Source: Pseudoalteromonas rubra
Lineage (GTDB): Bacteria > Pseudomonadota > Gammaproteobacteria > Enterobacterales > Alteromonadaceae
Length of the DNA stretch: 64,000 bases
Assembly (NCBI RefSeq): GCF_000967655.1
Contig: NZ_JXYA01000006.1
Coordinates: 184,643-248,642, forward strand
Direction of reading: 5' to 3'
Shown: positions 19,483 to 27,441 of the stretch, piece by piece
How positions within the stretch are numbered: the stretch's first letter is position 1
Layout of the letters: the number at the start of each line of letters is the position of its first letter
The notes under the pieces: model-generated
The model's input: the letters and a program-made list of their open reading frames with translations, nothing else
What the model was told of the DNA's origin: nothing
Databases searched by the model: none
Made by a program: the position numbers and the translations under genes

Positions 19483-20271
19483 CTAACTCTGCCACAGCGC
19501 AAGCATGGCCTGTAAAGGGCCTAAGTACGTGTGCAATTTTCGCTGCTGATACCAGGCAATACACAACCACAGATAAGCCTGTACATAACAGCTGAGCTTA
19601 TTCAGAGCAAACGCCGGGCAAGGCAGCTTTGCCTGACGATAATAACGCTTCAGCATGTGCTCTGCCTCACTGGCTGACAGCGAAAAAGACACGCACAAAG
19701 CCGCCAGATCAAAATACCGGTCGTTGTATTGAGCATACTCGAAGTCGATAAACACCGGCCCCTGTAGCGTTACCAGCATATTGTCCTTAACCAGATCGTT
19801 GTGACAAAAACAGATATCGGCCTCAAACTGAGCCAGCTGCTGAGCTAACAGTGTGAGCTGTGGTGCGCAGTCCAGTACCCGGCCTGCTTCAAGAAGCGCG
19901 CCAGATAAATCGAGTTGGCCAATTTGGGGCTGATCAAAGCTATGTAATGTGTGCAGCTGCGCCAGCAGTTGATCGCCCAGAGCAATGGCCTCATCGCTCT
20001 CGGTTACAAACTCAAATAACGCCAGCCGGGTCTTTGTATCAAAGCCAACCACAGGCTGCGCGACGCCAAGTTTAGCCAGCTGTGACTGCGCTTGCAGTGC
20101 CAGGACTGGTAGCGTGTTACTGTAATGCTTGAGTAAATACCCCTGCTGCGCCTGCTCAAGGTAGTAATTTTTGTTACTTAATCCCTTGTTGAGCGGGTAC
20201 AATGTGCTAATTGTCAGTTCGGGAAAAGCGCGTTTGATCAACTCCCTCAGCGGCGTATCACAAAGCGGCAA
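19483..20271 (-). CDS. APH/choline-kinase-fold phosphotransferase, possible thiamine kinase
   Basis: Kinase of the aminoglycoside phosphotransferase fold with catalytic loop CHNDLVKDNML and metal-binding FIDFEYA, both in the second half. The group includes choline kinases and the thiamine kinase ThiK. Downstream position after a PnuC-family transporter and a YkoF-like protein, with overlaps, makes a thiamine-salvage kinase the best guess; the substrate is inferred. Start choice: an upstream ATG at 20316 exists but overlaps the transporter gene by about 60 bp. A TTG at 20271 has an AGAGG ribosome-binding site nine bases before it and overlaps by only 14 bp. I chose the latter, giving 262 residues. 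Confidence 0.75.
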   Translation of the reverse strand: MPLCDTPLRELIKRAFPELTISTLYPLNKGLSNKNYYLEQAQQGYLLKHYSNTLPVLALQAQSQLAKLGVAQPVVGFDTKTRLALFEFVTESDEAIALGDQLLAQLHTLHSFDQPQIGQLDLSGALLEAGRVLDCAPQLTLLAQQLAQFEADICFCHNDLVKDNMLVTLQGPVFIDFEYAQYNDRYFDLAALCVSFSLSASEAEHMLKRYYRQAKLPCPAFALNKLSCYVQAYLWLCIAWYQQRKLHTYLGPLQAMLALWQS

Positions 20272-20881
20272 GGGGCTTACCCTCTTTTTGTTGATGCACT
20301 TCATACCAGCGCACATAACCCCAGCAGACCATAACGGTATAAAAGCCGAATAAGACCAGGGTCGGGTAATAACCTTTGAGGTAGTAGAGATACATAGAAG
20401 CGGCGTCGATCACTATCCAGTACAACCAGTTTTCGAGCACTTTACGGGCTACCAGGTAGGTGGTCACCACGGCAAAGCATGTTGTCAGGCTATCCAGATA
20501 GGCCAGTTCAGCATGGGTGTAGTTGTCCATCACGTAGCCGATGGCCAGCGCCACCACTAAAGTGCTCAGAATAATGATGCTATGTCGCGAGAGCGACCAG
20601 GAGACAATCGCCAGCGAAGTATCTTGCCTGCCGCTGCGCCACATCCACCACCCCACTACTGCCATAAGCATGTAGTAAAAGTTCAGTAAGGACTCCATCA
20701 GCAATGCACCATTCCAGTACATCACGGTGTAAATAAAAGTACTGGCAAAAGCCGCAGGCCAGCACCAGGAATTTTCCCGGATCGCCAGCAACAAATACGC
20801 TGCGGATAAAATCACGGCCAGGTATTCCCACACCGACATCGCGGTAAACCCGGCCAGGGTTTCAATAAGCCACTGCATCAT
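20258..20881 (-). CDS. pnuT: PnuC/PnuT-family vitamin transporter
   Basis: A 207-residue, very hydrophobic inner-membrane protein with about seven membrane segments, of the PnuC family that imports nicotinamide riboside or, in the PnuT subgroup, thiamine. Family features include ENSWCWPAAFASTFIYTVMYWNGALLMESLLNFYY in segments near residues 36-70 and the C-terminal WIVIDAASMYLYYLKGYYPT. The start overlaps the stop of the YkoF-like gene by four bases, and the stop overlaps the kinase gene, so the three are translated from one message. Thiamine specificity is inferred from these neighbours; nicotinamide riboside remains possible. Confidence 0.82.
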   Translation of the reverse strand: MMQWLIETLAGFTAMSVWEYLAVILSAAYLLLAIRENSWCWPAAFASTFIYTVMYWNGALLMESLLNFYYMLMAVVGWWMWRSGRQDTSLAIVSWSLSRHSIIILSTLVVALAIGYVMDNYTHAELAYLDSLTTCFAVVTTYLVARKVLENWLYWIVIDAASMYLYYLKGYYPTLVLFGFYTVMVCWGYVRWYEVHQQKEGKPLAAL

Positions 20882-21132
20882 GACTGAGGCGACAGGTCGC
20901 CACTGATGAACTTGCAGACAAACACGATTTTACCAAACTGCTCAAACGAGCGCTTCATTTCGGCCGATAAGGTGCTCATCAACAGATCATACTCACCAAA
21001 GACCTGAGTAGACATGGTATTGGTCAGTACTTTGAGCTGTGGATGCTGATTAAGGCGCTCAATAAAGTCTTTGATAAAAGGAATATAGTCAGAATGTAAT
21101 GGATATTTGCTGATCTCAACAGAGAGTTGCAT
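20878..21132 (-). CDS. YkoF/MTH1187-like small thiamine-pathway protein
   Basis: An 84-residue protein beginning MQLSVEISKYPLHSDYIPFIK, with an alternating beta-alpha pattern typical of the YkoF/MTH1187 ferredoxin-like fold. Members of that group bind thiamine or its hydroxymethylpyrimidine precursor. The start at 21132 is preceded by a GAGG ribosome-binding site; an in-frame extension to 21216 lacks one and runs into the previous gene. It overlaps the pnuT-like gene (ATGA type), which supports a vitamin-salvage role. Family assignment is by pattern recognition. Confidence 0.7.
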   Translation of the reverse strand: MQLSVEISKYPLHSDYIPFIKDFIERLNQHPQLKVLTNTMSTQVFGEYDLLMSTLSAEMKRSFEQFGKIVFVCKFISGDLSPQS

Positions 21133-21161
21133 CTCAGTGTCCTCGCCAGAGTAATAAAGGA

Positions 21162-21698
21162 TTAGTTTGCAGTATGATTTAAATTGCGACCACCGTCGGT
21201 CAAAGAGCGGGGCCAATAATTGATCCAGTCCTGCTGATAGGTGATCTTGTTATCAGCGTTAAAGTGTAACACGGTTGTGAAGCGCCAGGGCCCCATTTCT
21301 CGCCCTTCATACTCAAAGCGGACGTAGGTGCCACGGATCACTGCACGACGTTGTTGCTCATCGAGGATCACCTCACTGAGTGTAAAAGTCTGCTCACCGT
21401 CCAGGATTTTCACGTTCCCCGCTGACCAGTTAAAAAACTCAGCCAGGGCCTGCTTGTTTTCTACGGCAAAGCCATAGTGCATGTCTTCCAGCTGCATGTC
21501 GTCGGCGTAAAAAGATAAGAATTGCTCGAAATCCTGCCGTGCCTGATAAGTGCTAATGTAGTCGCTGAGCGTTTGCTTGAGCGCACCGGGCGCTTGCGGT
21601 GACTGATGGGCCTGTTGTGTTGCACCACAGCCAGCTATCGCTGTCGTGATCAGTAACACAAGACACACTGTGAGTTGTGTGATGATTGTTGCGCGCAA
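21162..21698 (-). CDS. NTF2/SnoaL-like lipoprotein
   Basis: A 178-residue predicted lipoprotein. A hydrophobic signal (residues 8-22) ends in a lipobox TAIAGC with Cys at about 24. The mature part has the cone-shaped NTF2/SnoaL pattern: DYISTYQARQDFEQFLSFYADDMQLED followed by a beta-rich half ending YQQDWINYWP. These folds bind small molecules or form enzymes; no catalytic assignment is possible. The start is a TTG at 21696-21698 with a strong GGAGG five bases upstream. The stop is 29 bp from the YkoF-like gene, so it probably heads the thiamine-type operon. Confidence 0.75.
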   Translation of the reverse strand: MRATIITQLTVCLVLLITTAIAGCGATQQAHQSPQAPGALKQTLSDYISTYQARQDFEQFLSFYADDMQLEDMHYGFAVENKQALAEFFNWSAGNVKILDGEQTFTLSEVILDEQQRRAVIRGTYVRFEYEGREMGPWRFTTVLHFNADNKITYQQDWINYWPRSLTDGGRNLNHTAN

Positions 21699-21729
21699 AT
21701 CTACCTCCGGGTATGAGTGTCAATCTGAA

Positions 21730-21752
21730 ACAGGCCCTGTATAAGGGCCTGT
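21730..21752 (-). terminator. Terminator-like hairpin after the GH109-like gene
   Basis: ACAGGCCCT pairs with AGGGCCTGT over a five-base loop and is followed on the minus strand by TTCAGATT. It lies about 45 bp beyond the oxidoreductase-like gene and before the lipoprotein gene, separating the two cassettes. Confidence 0.6.
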
Positions 21753-21795
21753 CGATTGTATCATACCTAACCGGGATGATCTGTGCCGACGATCG

Positions 21796-23172
21796 CTAGG
21801 CGCCGACTATGCCCAGGGGTTTTGCACTTTCCCAGGCTCCGCGGGTAAAGTCCGGGATCGTGACCGACTCGCTGCGGTTAGCCACCGATAATGCGGATAA
21901 GGGCGAGATCACCGACCAGGCCGCGCCATCATACACATCCTGATCTAAAGGCTCGCCGTTGCGCAGACAATAAATCATTCGCCAGAACATTAAGAAGTCC
22001 ATGCCACCATGACCGCCGTTACGTTCGGCTTCAGCCCCCATTTTCAACCACAAGGGGTGATCATATTTGGCATACCAGGCATTCATGTTCTCATCCCACT
22101 CATGAAACGATTTGGTGCCCCCCTGCTCCAGCGCAATGCGATTCGGGAAGCCGGCAAACACGCCATTGGTGCCCTGGATCAGGTTATGTCGGGAATAAGG
22201 GCGCGGCGTCGTCGTATCGTGCTGGATCATGATAGAACGCCCTTTGAGCGTTTTTACCAAAGTCGTGTTCATATCCCCGGCCACATATTGCCACTGGTTG
22301 CGCTGATGGTCCGGCGCAAACTCACGCGCAGCATAGGCAGCACGACCCAGGGCCGGCGAACTCATGGAGGTCAGATAGTCAAACCTGTCGCCCCGATTGA
22401 TGTTCATATACTGAGAAACCGGACCTAAACCATGAGTGGGATAGAGATTGCCATTGCGTTTGGTGTGCCACTCAGTGCGCCAGGAGCCGGTTTTATGTTC
22501 CAGCTCTTTCATCTGCCAGCGTAGCTCATGAATATAAGCCGCTTCGCCGTGTAGCAGCTCACCAAACAGGCCCTGTCGCACCATATTCAGCACCATCAAC
22601 TCGTCGCGACCATAGTTGACGTTTTCCATCATCATACAGTTTTTCTGGGTCCGCTCGGCGGTATCCACCAGCTGCCACATTTCTTCGACCGTCAAGGCCA
22701 GTGGCACTTCAACAAAGGCATGCTTGCCACTTTCCATGGTATCCACAGCCATAGGTGCATGCCAGCGCCACGGAGTTGAAATGATAACGATGTCAATATC
22801 ATCCCGGGCAAGCATGTCCCGGTACGCAAATTCAGAACCCTGATACAGCGCAGGCGCTTTCATTCCCCGCTCGGCAAGATAATTGGCTGAGCGCTGTAAC
22901 ACTTCATCATGAGTGTCACACAAGGCAACAATTTCAGCCCCGTCAATGTGGCTCATGCGTTTAACGTGACCATAGCCCCGCTGGCCTACGCCAATAAAAC
23001 CAACACGTACCACATCCATTTTAGGTGCAATCAGTCCTATGACTGATTTCCCCTGACGCTCAGGTACCGTTTGCAGCGGATCTGCTTTGCTCTGTGCACA
23101 TCCAGAGACCACACCTGCGGCGGCAGCAACCCCCGCCGCCTTGAGAAAGTCCCGGCGATTTAAATTTGTCAT
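21796..23172 (-). CDS. Gfo/Idh/MocA-fold GH109-like alpha-N-acetylgalactosaminidase, Tat-exported
   Basis: A 458-residue protein starting with a twin-arginine signal ([10 protein letters not shown], then an alanine-rich segment ending VSGC, possibly also a lipobox). A Rossmann NAD-binding motif [14 protein letters not shown] follows near residue 57, then the Gfo/Idh/MocA motif [13 protein letters not shown] near 165. The C-terminal half contains [22 protein letters not shown] and [21 protein letters not shown], which I recognise as typical of glycoside hydrolase family 109. That family cleaves terminal alpha-GalNAc through a transient NAD+-dependent oxidation. Export as a folded, NAD-loaded protein explains the Tat signal. 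Its neighbours, a NahK-like kinase and a nucleotidyltransferase, agree with hexosamine use. A plain oxidoreductase is the alternative. Confidence 0.85.
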   Translation of the reverse strand: MTNLNRRDFLKAAGVAAAAGVVSGCAQSKADPLQTVPERQGKSVIGLIAPKMDVVRVGFIGVGQRGYGHVKRMSHIDGAEIVALCDTHDEVLQRSANYLAERGMKAPALYQGSEFAYRDMLARDDIDIVIISTPWRWHAPMAVDTMESGKHAFVEVPLALTVEEMWQLVDTAERTQKNCMMMENVNYGRDELMVLNMVRQGLFGELLHGEAAYIHELRWQMKELEHKTGSWRTEWHTKRNGNLYPTHGLGPVSQYMNINRGDRFDYLTSMSSPALGRAAYAAREFAPDHQRNQWQYVAGDMNTTLVKTLKGRSIMIQHDTTTPRPYSRHNLIQGTNGVFAGFPNRIALEQGGTKSFHEWDENMNAWYAKYDHPLWLKMGAEAERNGGHGGMDFLMFWRMIYCLRNGEPLDQDVYDGAAWSVISPLSALSVANRSESVTIPDFTRGAWESAKPLGIVGA

Positions 23173-23331
23173 TATTATTATCCTCGAAGATACTTCCCCT
23201 GAACGCTAACGGATTGTACACAGGGTTGCAAAAGCATTGCGACAGGCAGAGATTTAATCGGTACAGAGTGAAATGGGTATACAGCTAAGAACTAAGCTGC
23301 ACACACTGTGTATTATGTCTATTTCAGACGT

Positions 23332-23357
23332 AAAAAAAGCGCCTGACGGCGCTTTTA
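23332..23357 (-). terminator. Intrinsic terminator after the hexosamine kinase gene
   Basis: GCGCC-TGAC-GGCGC hairpin with flanking A and T runs (AAAA on one side, TTTTTTT on the minus-strand 3' side). It lies seven bases beyond the kinase stop. Confidence 0.85.
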
Positions 23358-23363
23358 TACCAC

Positions 23364-24437
23364 TCAGGCAGCATCGATAATATGACTCAGCTGAGTTTGT
23401 TTCGCGACGATATCCTGATACAAGGCAAACTGGTTTTGCGCACGTTGTAAATTGTGCTCTGGATGTTTTGTGGCGAAGTAGTTATCCCCATCAAGGTAAT
23501 CCGTCAAAAAGCGCAAGCCAATCATAAACGGCATCACTTTCGCACCCAGAATAAAGCTCTGTTTTTCGCTGTCCGTCAGACTGGCTGACAGGGGATGTTT
23601 GTACCCTCTCACCAGGGCTGCAAAGATCTCCTCACGTACCCGAACATTTGTCAGGTTGGTTGAATCCTCCGCTTCAGGCGAGCAAAATGTTCTGACCATA
23701 TCGCCAAAGTCATACAACCAGTAACCTGGCATACAGGTGTCTAAATCGATTACCGCACGCGCTTTATTTGACTCTGAGCAGAACAACATATTATTGATCT
23801 TGGTGTCGTTATGACACGCTCGTAGCGGTAATTGCGCCTCTACATCAACAACTTCCTGGGCAAGCGAAAACTGTGCCCGACAAAATGCAATTTCAGCCTG
23901 ACACAAGGCAGCCCGTCCGAGCGGATCCTGGCTGAGTGTTTCTTCAAACTTTTCAATACGCATCGCCAGATTATGAAAGTTGGGGATCACATGGTGTAAC
24001 TGAGTCGCATCAAAGTCATCTAATGCCGCTGCAAACTGACCAAATGCATTGGCCGCGATTTTAGCTTTGACCTCACTGTCGACAACATCTTCACTATAAC
24101 TGCCGCCAATGAATTCCAGCGCACGCCAGACTTCATCCTCATGGTGTACCAGATACTCCCCTTTTATAGTGGGCACATGGCGAATGATCGCCAATTCATA
24201 CTCACCATCACGGGCTTTACGTGCCAAGTGTTGTTCAATTTTTCTGGCATTGGTCACCAATTGCTCGGGCTCTGGAAAAACACAAGTATTGAGTTTTTGC
24301 ACAACCAAAGCGCGCTGCTTATTTTTTAGCAACATTGTTGTATTAATATGTCCGTTACCGATGGGACGTAGAGAAACAGATGCGCCTTGCAGACCAAAGT
24401 GCTGCGATAAGACCTCTGCTATTGCACGATTTTTCAT
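23364..24437 (-). CDS. NahK-like N-acetylhexosamine 1-kinase (APH fold)
   Basis: A kinase of the aminoglycoside-phosphotransferase fold, 357 residues from the chosen start. The N-terminal GNGHINTTMLL and VVQKLNTCVFPEPEQL segments resemble Bifidobacterium N-acetylhexosamine 1-kinase, and the catalytic loop reads CHNDTKINNMLF followed by AVIDLDTCMPGYWLYDFGDMVR. NahK phosphorylates GalNAc or GlcNAc at C1. The start at 24437 has a GAGG ribosome-binding site five bases upstream; an in-frame extension to 24518 would overlap the upstream nucleotidyltransferase gene by 38 bp and is not favoured. Location between a GH109-like enzyme and a nucleotidyltransferase supports hexosamine salvage. The exact sugar is inferred. 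Confidence 0.82.
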   Translation of the reverse strand: MKNRAIAEVLSQHFGLQGASVSLRPIGNGHINTTMLLKNKQRALVVQKLNTCVFPEPEQLVTNARKIEQHLARKARDGEYELAIIRHVPTIKGEYLVHHEDEVWRALEFIGGSYSEDVVDSEVKAKIAANAFGQFAAALDDFDATQLHHVIPNFHNLAMRIEKFEETLSQDPLGRAALCQAEIAFCRAQFSLAQEVVDVEAQLPLRACHNDTKINNMLFCSESNKARAVIDLDTCMPGYWLYDFGDMVRTFCSPEAEDSTNLTNVRVREEIFAALVRGYKHPLSASLTDSEKQSFILGAKVMPFMIGLRFLTDYLDGDNYFATKHPEHNLQRAQNQFALYQDIVAKQTQLSHIIDAA

Positions 24438-24480
24438 TGTTACCTCATCGCCACTCTCAATACGGTGGCAGGTGATAGGC

Positions 24481-25365
24481 TCATCCATGACGTAGTTCAT
24501 ATAATAATCCTGAGACACTCTTTAATTCTTCTTTATAGGTGATACCAAACCAGCGTTCTGATGCACTATGTACCCTGACTCGAAGCAAGCCTTCTTGAAT
24601 ACAACTTTGAATACAATCAGGCAAATAATACTCGCTTTTGACATCGCTGTCATAATTTTCTAGAAACTCAGAGAAGCCGCGTTCTAATTGTGTCAGCAAG
24701 GTTTGTGTAATGCCCCAGCAGGTCATCGAAGCCAGGGCCGCCTCAGGCAGAGCAACCCGCTTGCCATCAGGCGCTAACCCGGACAACCTGTCATCGGTTC
24801 GATGAATATCAAGATATTCAACAACCTCAAGCAGACTGTCATTATGAGTTTGGCATATTCCGCGATTTACACCACCTTGTTGTGACAAAGTTTGCGCCAG
24901 CGGGTAACCCACAATGGCCATATCAACCTGCTCAGCTGCAGCAAAATGATTAACGAGCTGTTTATAAGCACCAGGTCCGTAATAGTCGTCGGCCGTGATC
25001 ACAATGGCATCACCCGGTATAAAGGGTTTTGCACACAATAATGCATGACCAGTTCCCCAGGGCTTTTCTCGTGACAGTGCTTTACTGGCAAAGCGCGATG
25101 GCAGATTATCAACGGCCTGTTCAACCAAGTCGACCTGCAAATCGGCGGGTAAGCGCGGCAAAGTCTGTTGCTCTATCAGCGGACGAACCTGACGGTTAAT
25201 CACCAACACAAGGTGACGTACACCCACAGCATAGGCATCCTGAATACTCAGTTCCATAATAGAGCAGTTAAAGTCTGGCAATACCGCTATTTGCTTGTTA
25301 CCGCCAAACCGCTTCCCCAGGCCTGCCGCCAGGATCACCAGAGTGGGCTCTTTCCCTGTGTACAT
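24481..25365 (-). CDS. Sugar-1-phosphate nucleotidyltransferase
   Basis: A 294-residue NTP-transferase: the nucleotide-binding signature LVILAAGLGKRFGGNKQ starts near residue 9, followed by the GTGHALLCAKPF and ITADDYYGPGAY (metal-binding Asp) motifs, and a C-terminal YKEELKSV segment. Such enzymes join a sugar 1-phosphate to UTP or another NTP to form a nucleotide sugar. Sitting 43 bp upstream of a NahK-like kinase on the same strand, it probably uses that kinase's product, such as GalNAc-1-phosphate. The ATG at 25365 is preferred; a TTG at 25386 extends it by seven codons. It lacks the left-handed helix repeats of GlmU. Confidence 0.82.
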   Translation of the reverse strand: MYTGKEPTLVILAAGLGKRFGGNKQIAVLPDFNCSIMELSIQDAYAVGVRHLVLVINRQVRPLIEQQTLPRLPADLQVDLVEQAVDNLPSRFASKALSREKPWGTGHALLCAKPFIPGDAIVITADDYYGPGAYKQLVNHFAAAEQVDMAIVGYPLAQTLSQQGGVNRGICQTHNDSLLEVVEYLDIHRTDDRLSGLAPDGKRVALPEAALASMTCWGITQTLLTQLERGFSEFLENYDSDVKSEYYLPDCIQSCIQEGLLRVRVHSASERWFGITYKEELKSVSGLLYELRHG

Positions 25366-25604
25366 AAACAATGTCCAGCCTGTCAAAAATTAAACGGCTA
25401 GTGTACATAGCTTCGTCATAAATTAAAAGTCGTTGTAAAAAGTGAGATAACAGGTACATGTTGACAGCGCACAGCAGCACTGAAAAATTTAAACATAAGA
25501 CATTGATAAGGTGAGATAAAATGAATTTTAAATGCGGATAAAATCGAGCTTCTATCCGCGTCAGGTTCTCAAAAGTGAACAGAACGTTCCATATTACGGA
25601 ACAA

Positions 25605-27041
25605 TTATTCTAAGAACTTCTGGCACAGGTATTTCGTTTCCAGGAATTCCTGTAGCCCTTCTTTGGCCCCCTCGCGCCCCAGCCCGGATTGTTTTACCCC
25701 GCCAAAAGGCGCTACCGGATTTGATATGGCACCTTCGTTGATCCCCACCATGCCATATTCGAGTGCCATTGCAACTCGATGAATTTGCGATACATCCTGA
25801 GAATAGAAATAGGCGGCAAGTCCTTCATGGACGGCATTGGCCTGACGTATCACGCCCTGCTCGTCATCAAATACAATCATGCTGACAACCGGCGCAAAAA
25901 TCTCCTGGTGATAAATGTCCATTTTTTCGGTCACATCAAGCAAAATAGTCGGTGCCATAAAGTGACCTGCGCCAGCTGCGCCCTGATATACCCGCTGAGC
26001 GCCCTGAGCTAGCGCATCTTCAATTAGATGCTGCGCCTTATCTTTGGCTTTGGCGTTGATCAGTGGCCCGATATCGGTATCCGACTCTAACCCGTCGCCG
26101 ACCACCAGTTTGTCAACCGCCTCTATGAGTGCATCGGTGAAGGCTTCTTGTCTATCCTGATGAACAAAAACCCGATTGGCGGCCACACAGGTTTGCCCGC
26201 CATTTCTAAACTTGGCCACCATCAAACCTGCCACCGCCTCTTCGACATCCGCACTGGAAAACACAATAAAGGGCGCATTGCCCCCCAACTCCATTGAGGC
26301 CCGTTTTACCGTGTCGGCACTGTGTGCCAGCAGCTTTTTACCGACCAATGTGGAACCGGTGAAAGTCAGCTTACGCACCACCGGGCTTGCCAATAAGGGA
26401 GCGACCAGCGCCTCGGCATCATCGGTTACCAGAACCTGAAAAGCACCGTCTTCAAACCCGGCTTGCAGCGCCAGCTTAACCAGCGCAATGGCACTGAGCG
26501 GCGTTTCTTCTGACGGCTTGAGAATAAACGGGCACCCTGCTGCATAAGCCGGTGCCACTTTGCGCGTGATCATAGCCAATGGAAAGTTCCAGGGCGTGAT
26601 CCCCAGCACCACGCCGACGGGCTGCTTTATCGTTGTCAGCTGGTGCGAGGAACTGTGTGAGGGGATCACTTCGCCATAAGCACGCCTAGCCTCTTCAGCA
26701 AACCACTGCACAAACCCCGCGGCATATTTGACTTCGGCCTTCGCTTCACGCAGCGGTTTGCCCTGCTCTTTGGTCATCAACTCTGCCAGTACCGCTTCAT
26801 TGTCCAGTATGAGCTGATACCAGCGCATCAGCACCTCGGCTCGCTGCTGGGCCGGGCGCTGCTTAAGGGTATCAAAACATGTCTGCGCTGCGTTGAGTGC
26901 TTGTGCTGCCGCCTCATTATCGGCAATGGAAACCGTCGCGATGGGCTCCTCGTTGGTCGGGTTATGCACTGTTAATTGCCGCTGAGATTGCCAGGGGCTG
27001 CCATTCACCCAGGAGTGGTTTTGTTCGGTGATAAGTGTCAT
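25605..27041 (-). CDS. gabD: NAD(P)-dependent aldehyde dehydrogenase, succinate-semialdehyde type
   Basis: A 478-residue aldehyde dehydrogenase with the expected motifs: TPWNFPLAM (residues ~150), FTGSTLVGKKL, the general-base MELGGNAPFIVF near 257, the catalytic Cys in GGQTCVAANRV near 291, and the C-terminal PFGGVKQSGLGREGAKEGLQEFLETKY typical of GabD. It would oxidise succinate semialdehyde to succinate; closely related aldehydes such as glutarate semialdehyde are possible substrates. The start at 27041 is chosen because AAGGAG lies six bases upstream. It directly follows fdx on the same strand, separated by a ten-bp stem hairpin. Confidence 0.85.
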   Translation of the reverse strand: MTLITEQNHSWVNGSPWQSQRQLTVHNPTNEEPIATVSIADNEAAAQALNAAQTCFDTLKQRPAQQRAEVLMRWYQLILDNEAVLAELMTKEQGKPLREAKAEVKYAAGFVQWFAEEARRAYGEVIPSHSSSHQLTTIKQPVGVVLGITPWNFPLAMITRKVAPAYAAGCPFILKPSEETPLSAIALVKLALQAGFEDGAFQVLVTDDAEALVAPLLASPVVRKLTFTGSTLVGKKLLAHSADTVKRASMELGGNAPFIVFSSADVEEAVAGLMVAKFRNGGQTCVAANRVFVHQDRQEAFTDALIEAVDKLVVGDGLESDTDIGPLINAKAKDKAQHLIEDALAQGAQRVYQGAAGAGHFMAPTILLDVTEKMDIYHQEIFAPVVSMIVFDDEQGVIRQANAVHEGLAAYFYSQDVSQIHRVAMALEYGMVGINEGAISNPVAPFGGVKQSGLGREGAKEGLQEFLETKYLCQKFLE

Positions 27042-27065
27042 AGCAAACGCTCCTTCCATAACTGA

Positions 27066-27090
27066 ACAGGGCCGCTAAATGCGGCCCTGT
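27066..27090 (-). terminator. Hairpin between fdx and gabD-like gene
   Basis: ACAGGGCCGC and GCGGCCCTGT form a ten-bp stem with a five-base loop, 12 bp past the fdx stop and 25 bp before the dehydrogenase start. No long U-run follows, so it may act as an attenuator or RNA-processing signal rather than a full terminator. Confidence 0.5.
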
Positions 27091-27101
27091 AGAGACAAAG
27101 A

Positions 27102-27440
27102 TTAATGTTCTTCGTTGACGATATTGAGGTTGTATTTGGGGATTTCCACAACCAGGTCTTCATCGGCAATCACCGCCTGGCAACCCAACCGGGACTCTGC
27201 TTCGAGCCCCCAGGCCTTATCCAGCATGTCGTCTTCCAGCTCATCGCTTTCTTCAAGCGAGTCAAACCCTTCCCGGATCACCACGTGACAGGTGGTGCAG
27301 GCACAAGATTTTTCACAGGCATGGGGAATGCTGATACCATTTTTCAGCGCCACATCCAGTACGGTTTTGCCTGATTCCGCTTCAATGGCTGCACCTTCCG
27401 GGCAAAGTTCTTCATGGGGTAAAAAGATAATCTGTGGCAT
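27102..27440 (-). CDS. fdx: [2Fe-2S] ferredoxin of the ISC system
   Basis: A 112-residue adrenodoxin-type ferredoxin that supplies electrons for Fe-S cluster assembly. The cluster ligands are visible as HACEKSCACTTCHVV (Cys at about 42, 48 and 51) and LGCQAV (Cys at about 87). It is the last gene of the isc operon here and begins one base beyond the hscA stop, so the two are translationally coupled. An iscX gene, which follows fdx in E. coli, is absent at this position; a dehydrogenase gene takes its place. Confidence 0.97.
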   Translation of the reverse strand: MPQIIFLPHEELCPEGAAIEAESGKTVLDVALKNGISIPHACEKSCACTTCHVVIREGFDSLEESDELEDDMLDKAWGLEAESRLGCQAVIADEDLVVEIPKYNLNIVNEEH

Positions 27441-27441
27441 A

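Noticed and set aside
21699..21800. TPP riboswitch ahead of the thiamine-like operon
   Set aside because: The conserved riboswitch bases are not present on the minus strand; only a terminator-like hairpin is seen.
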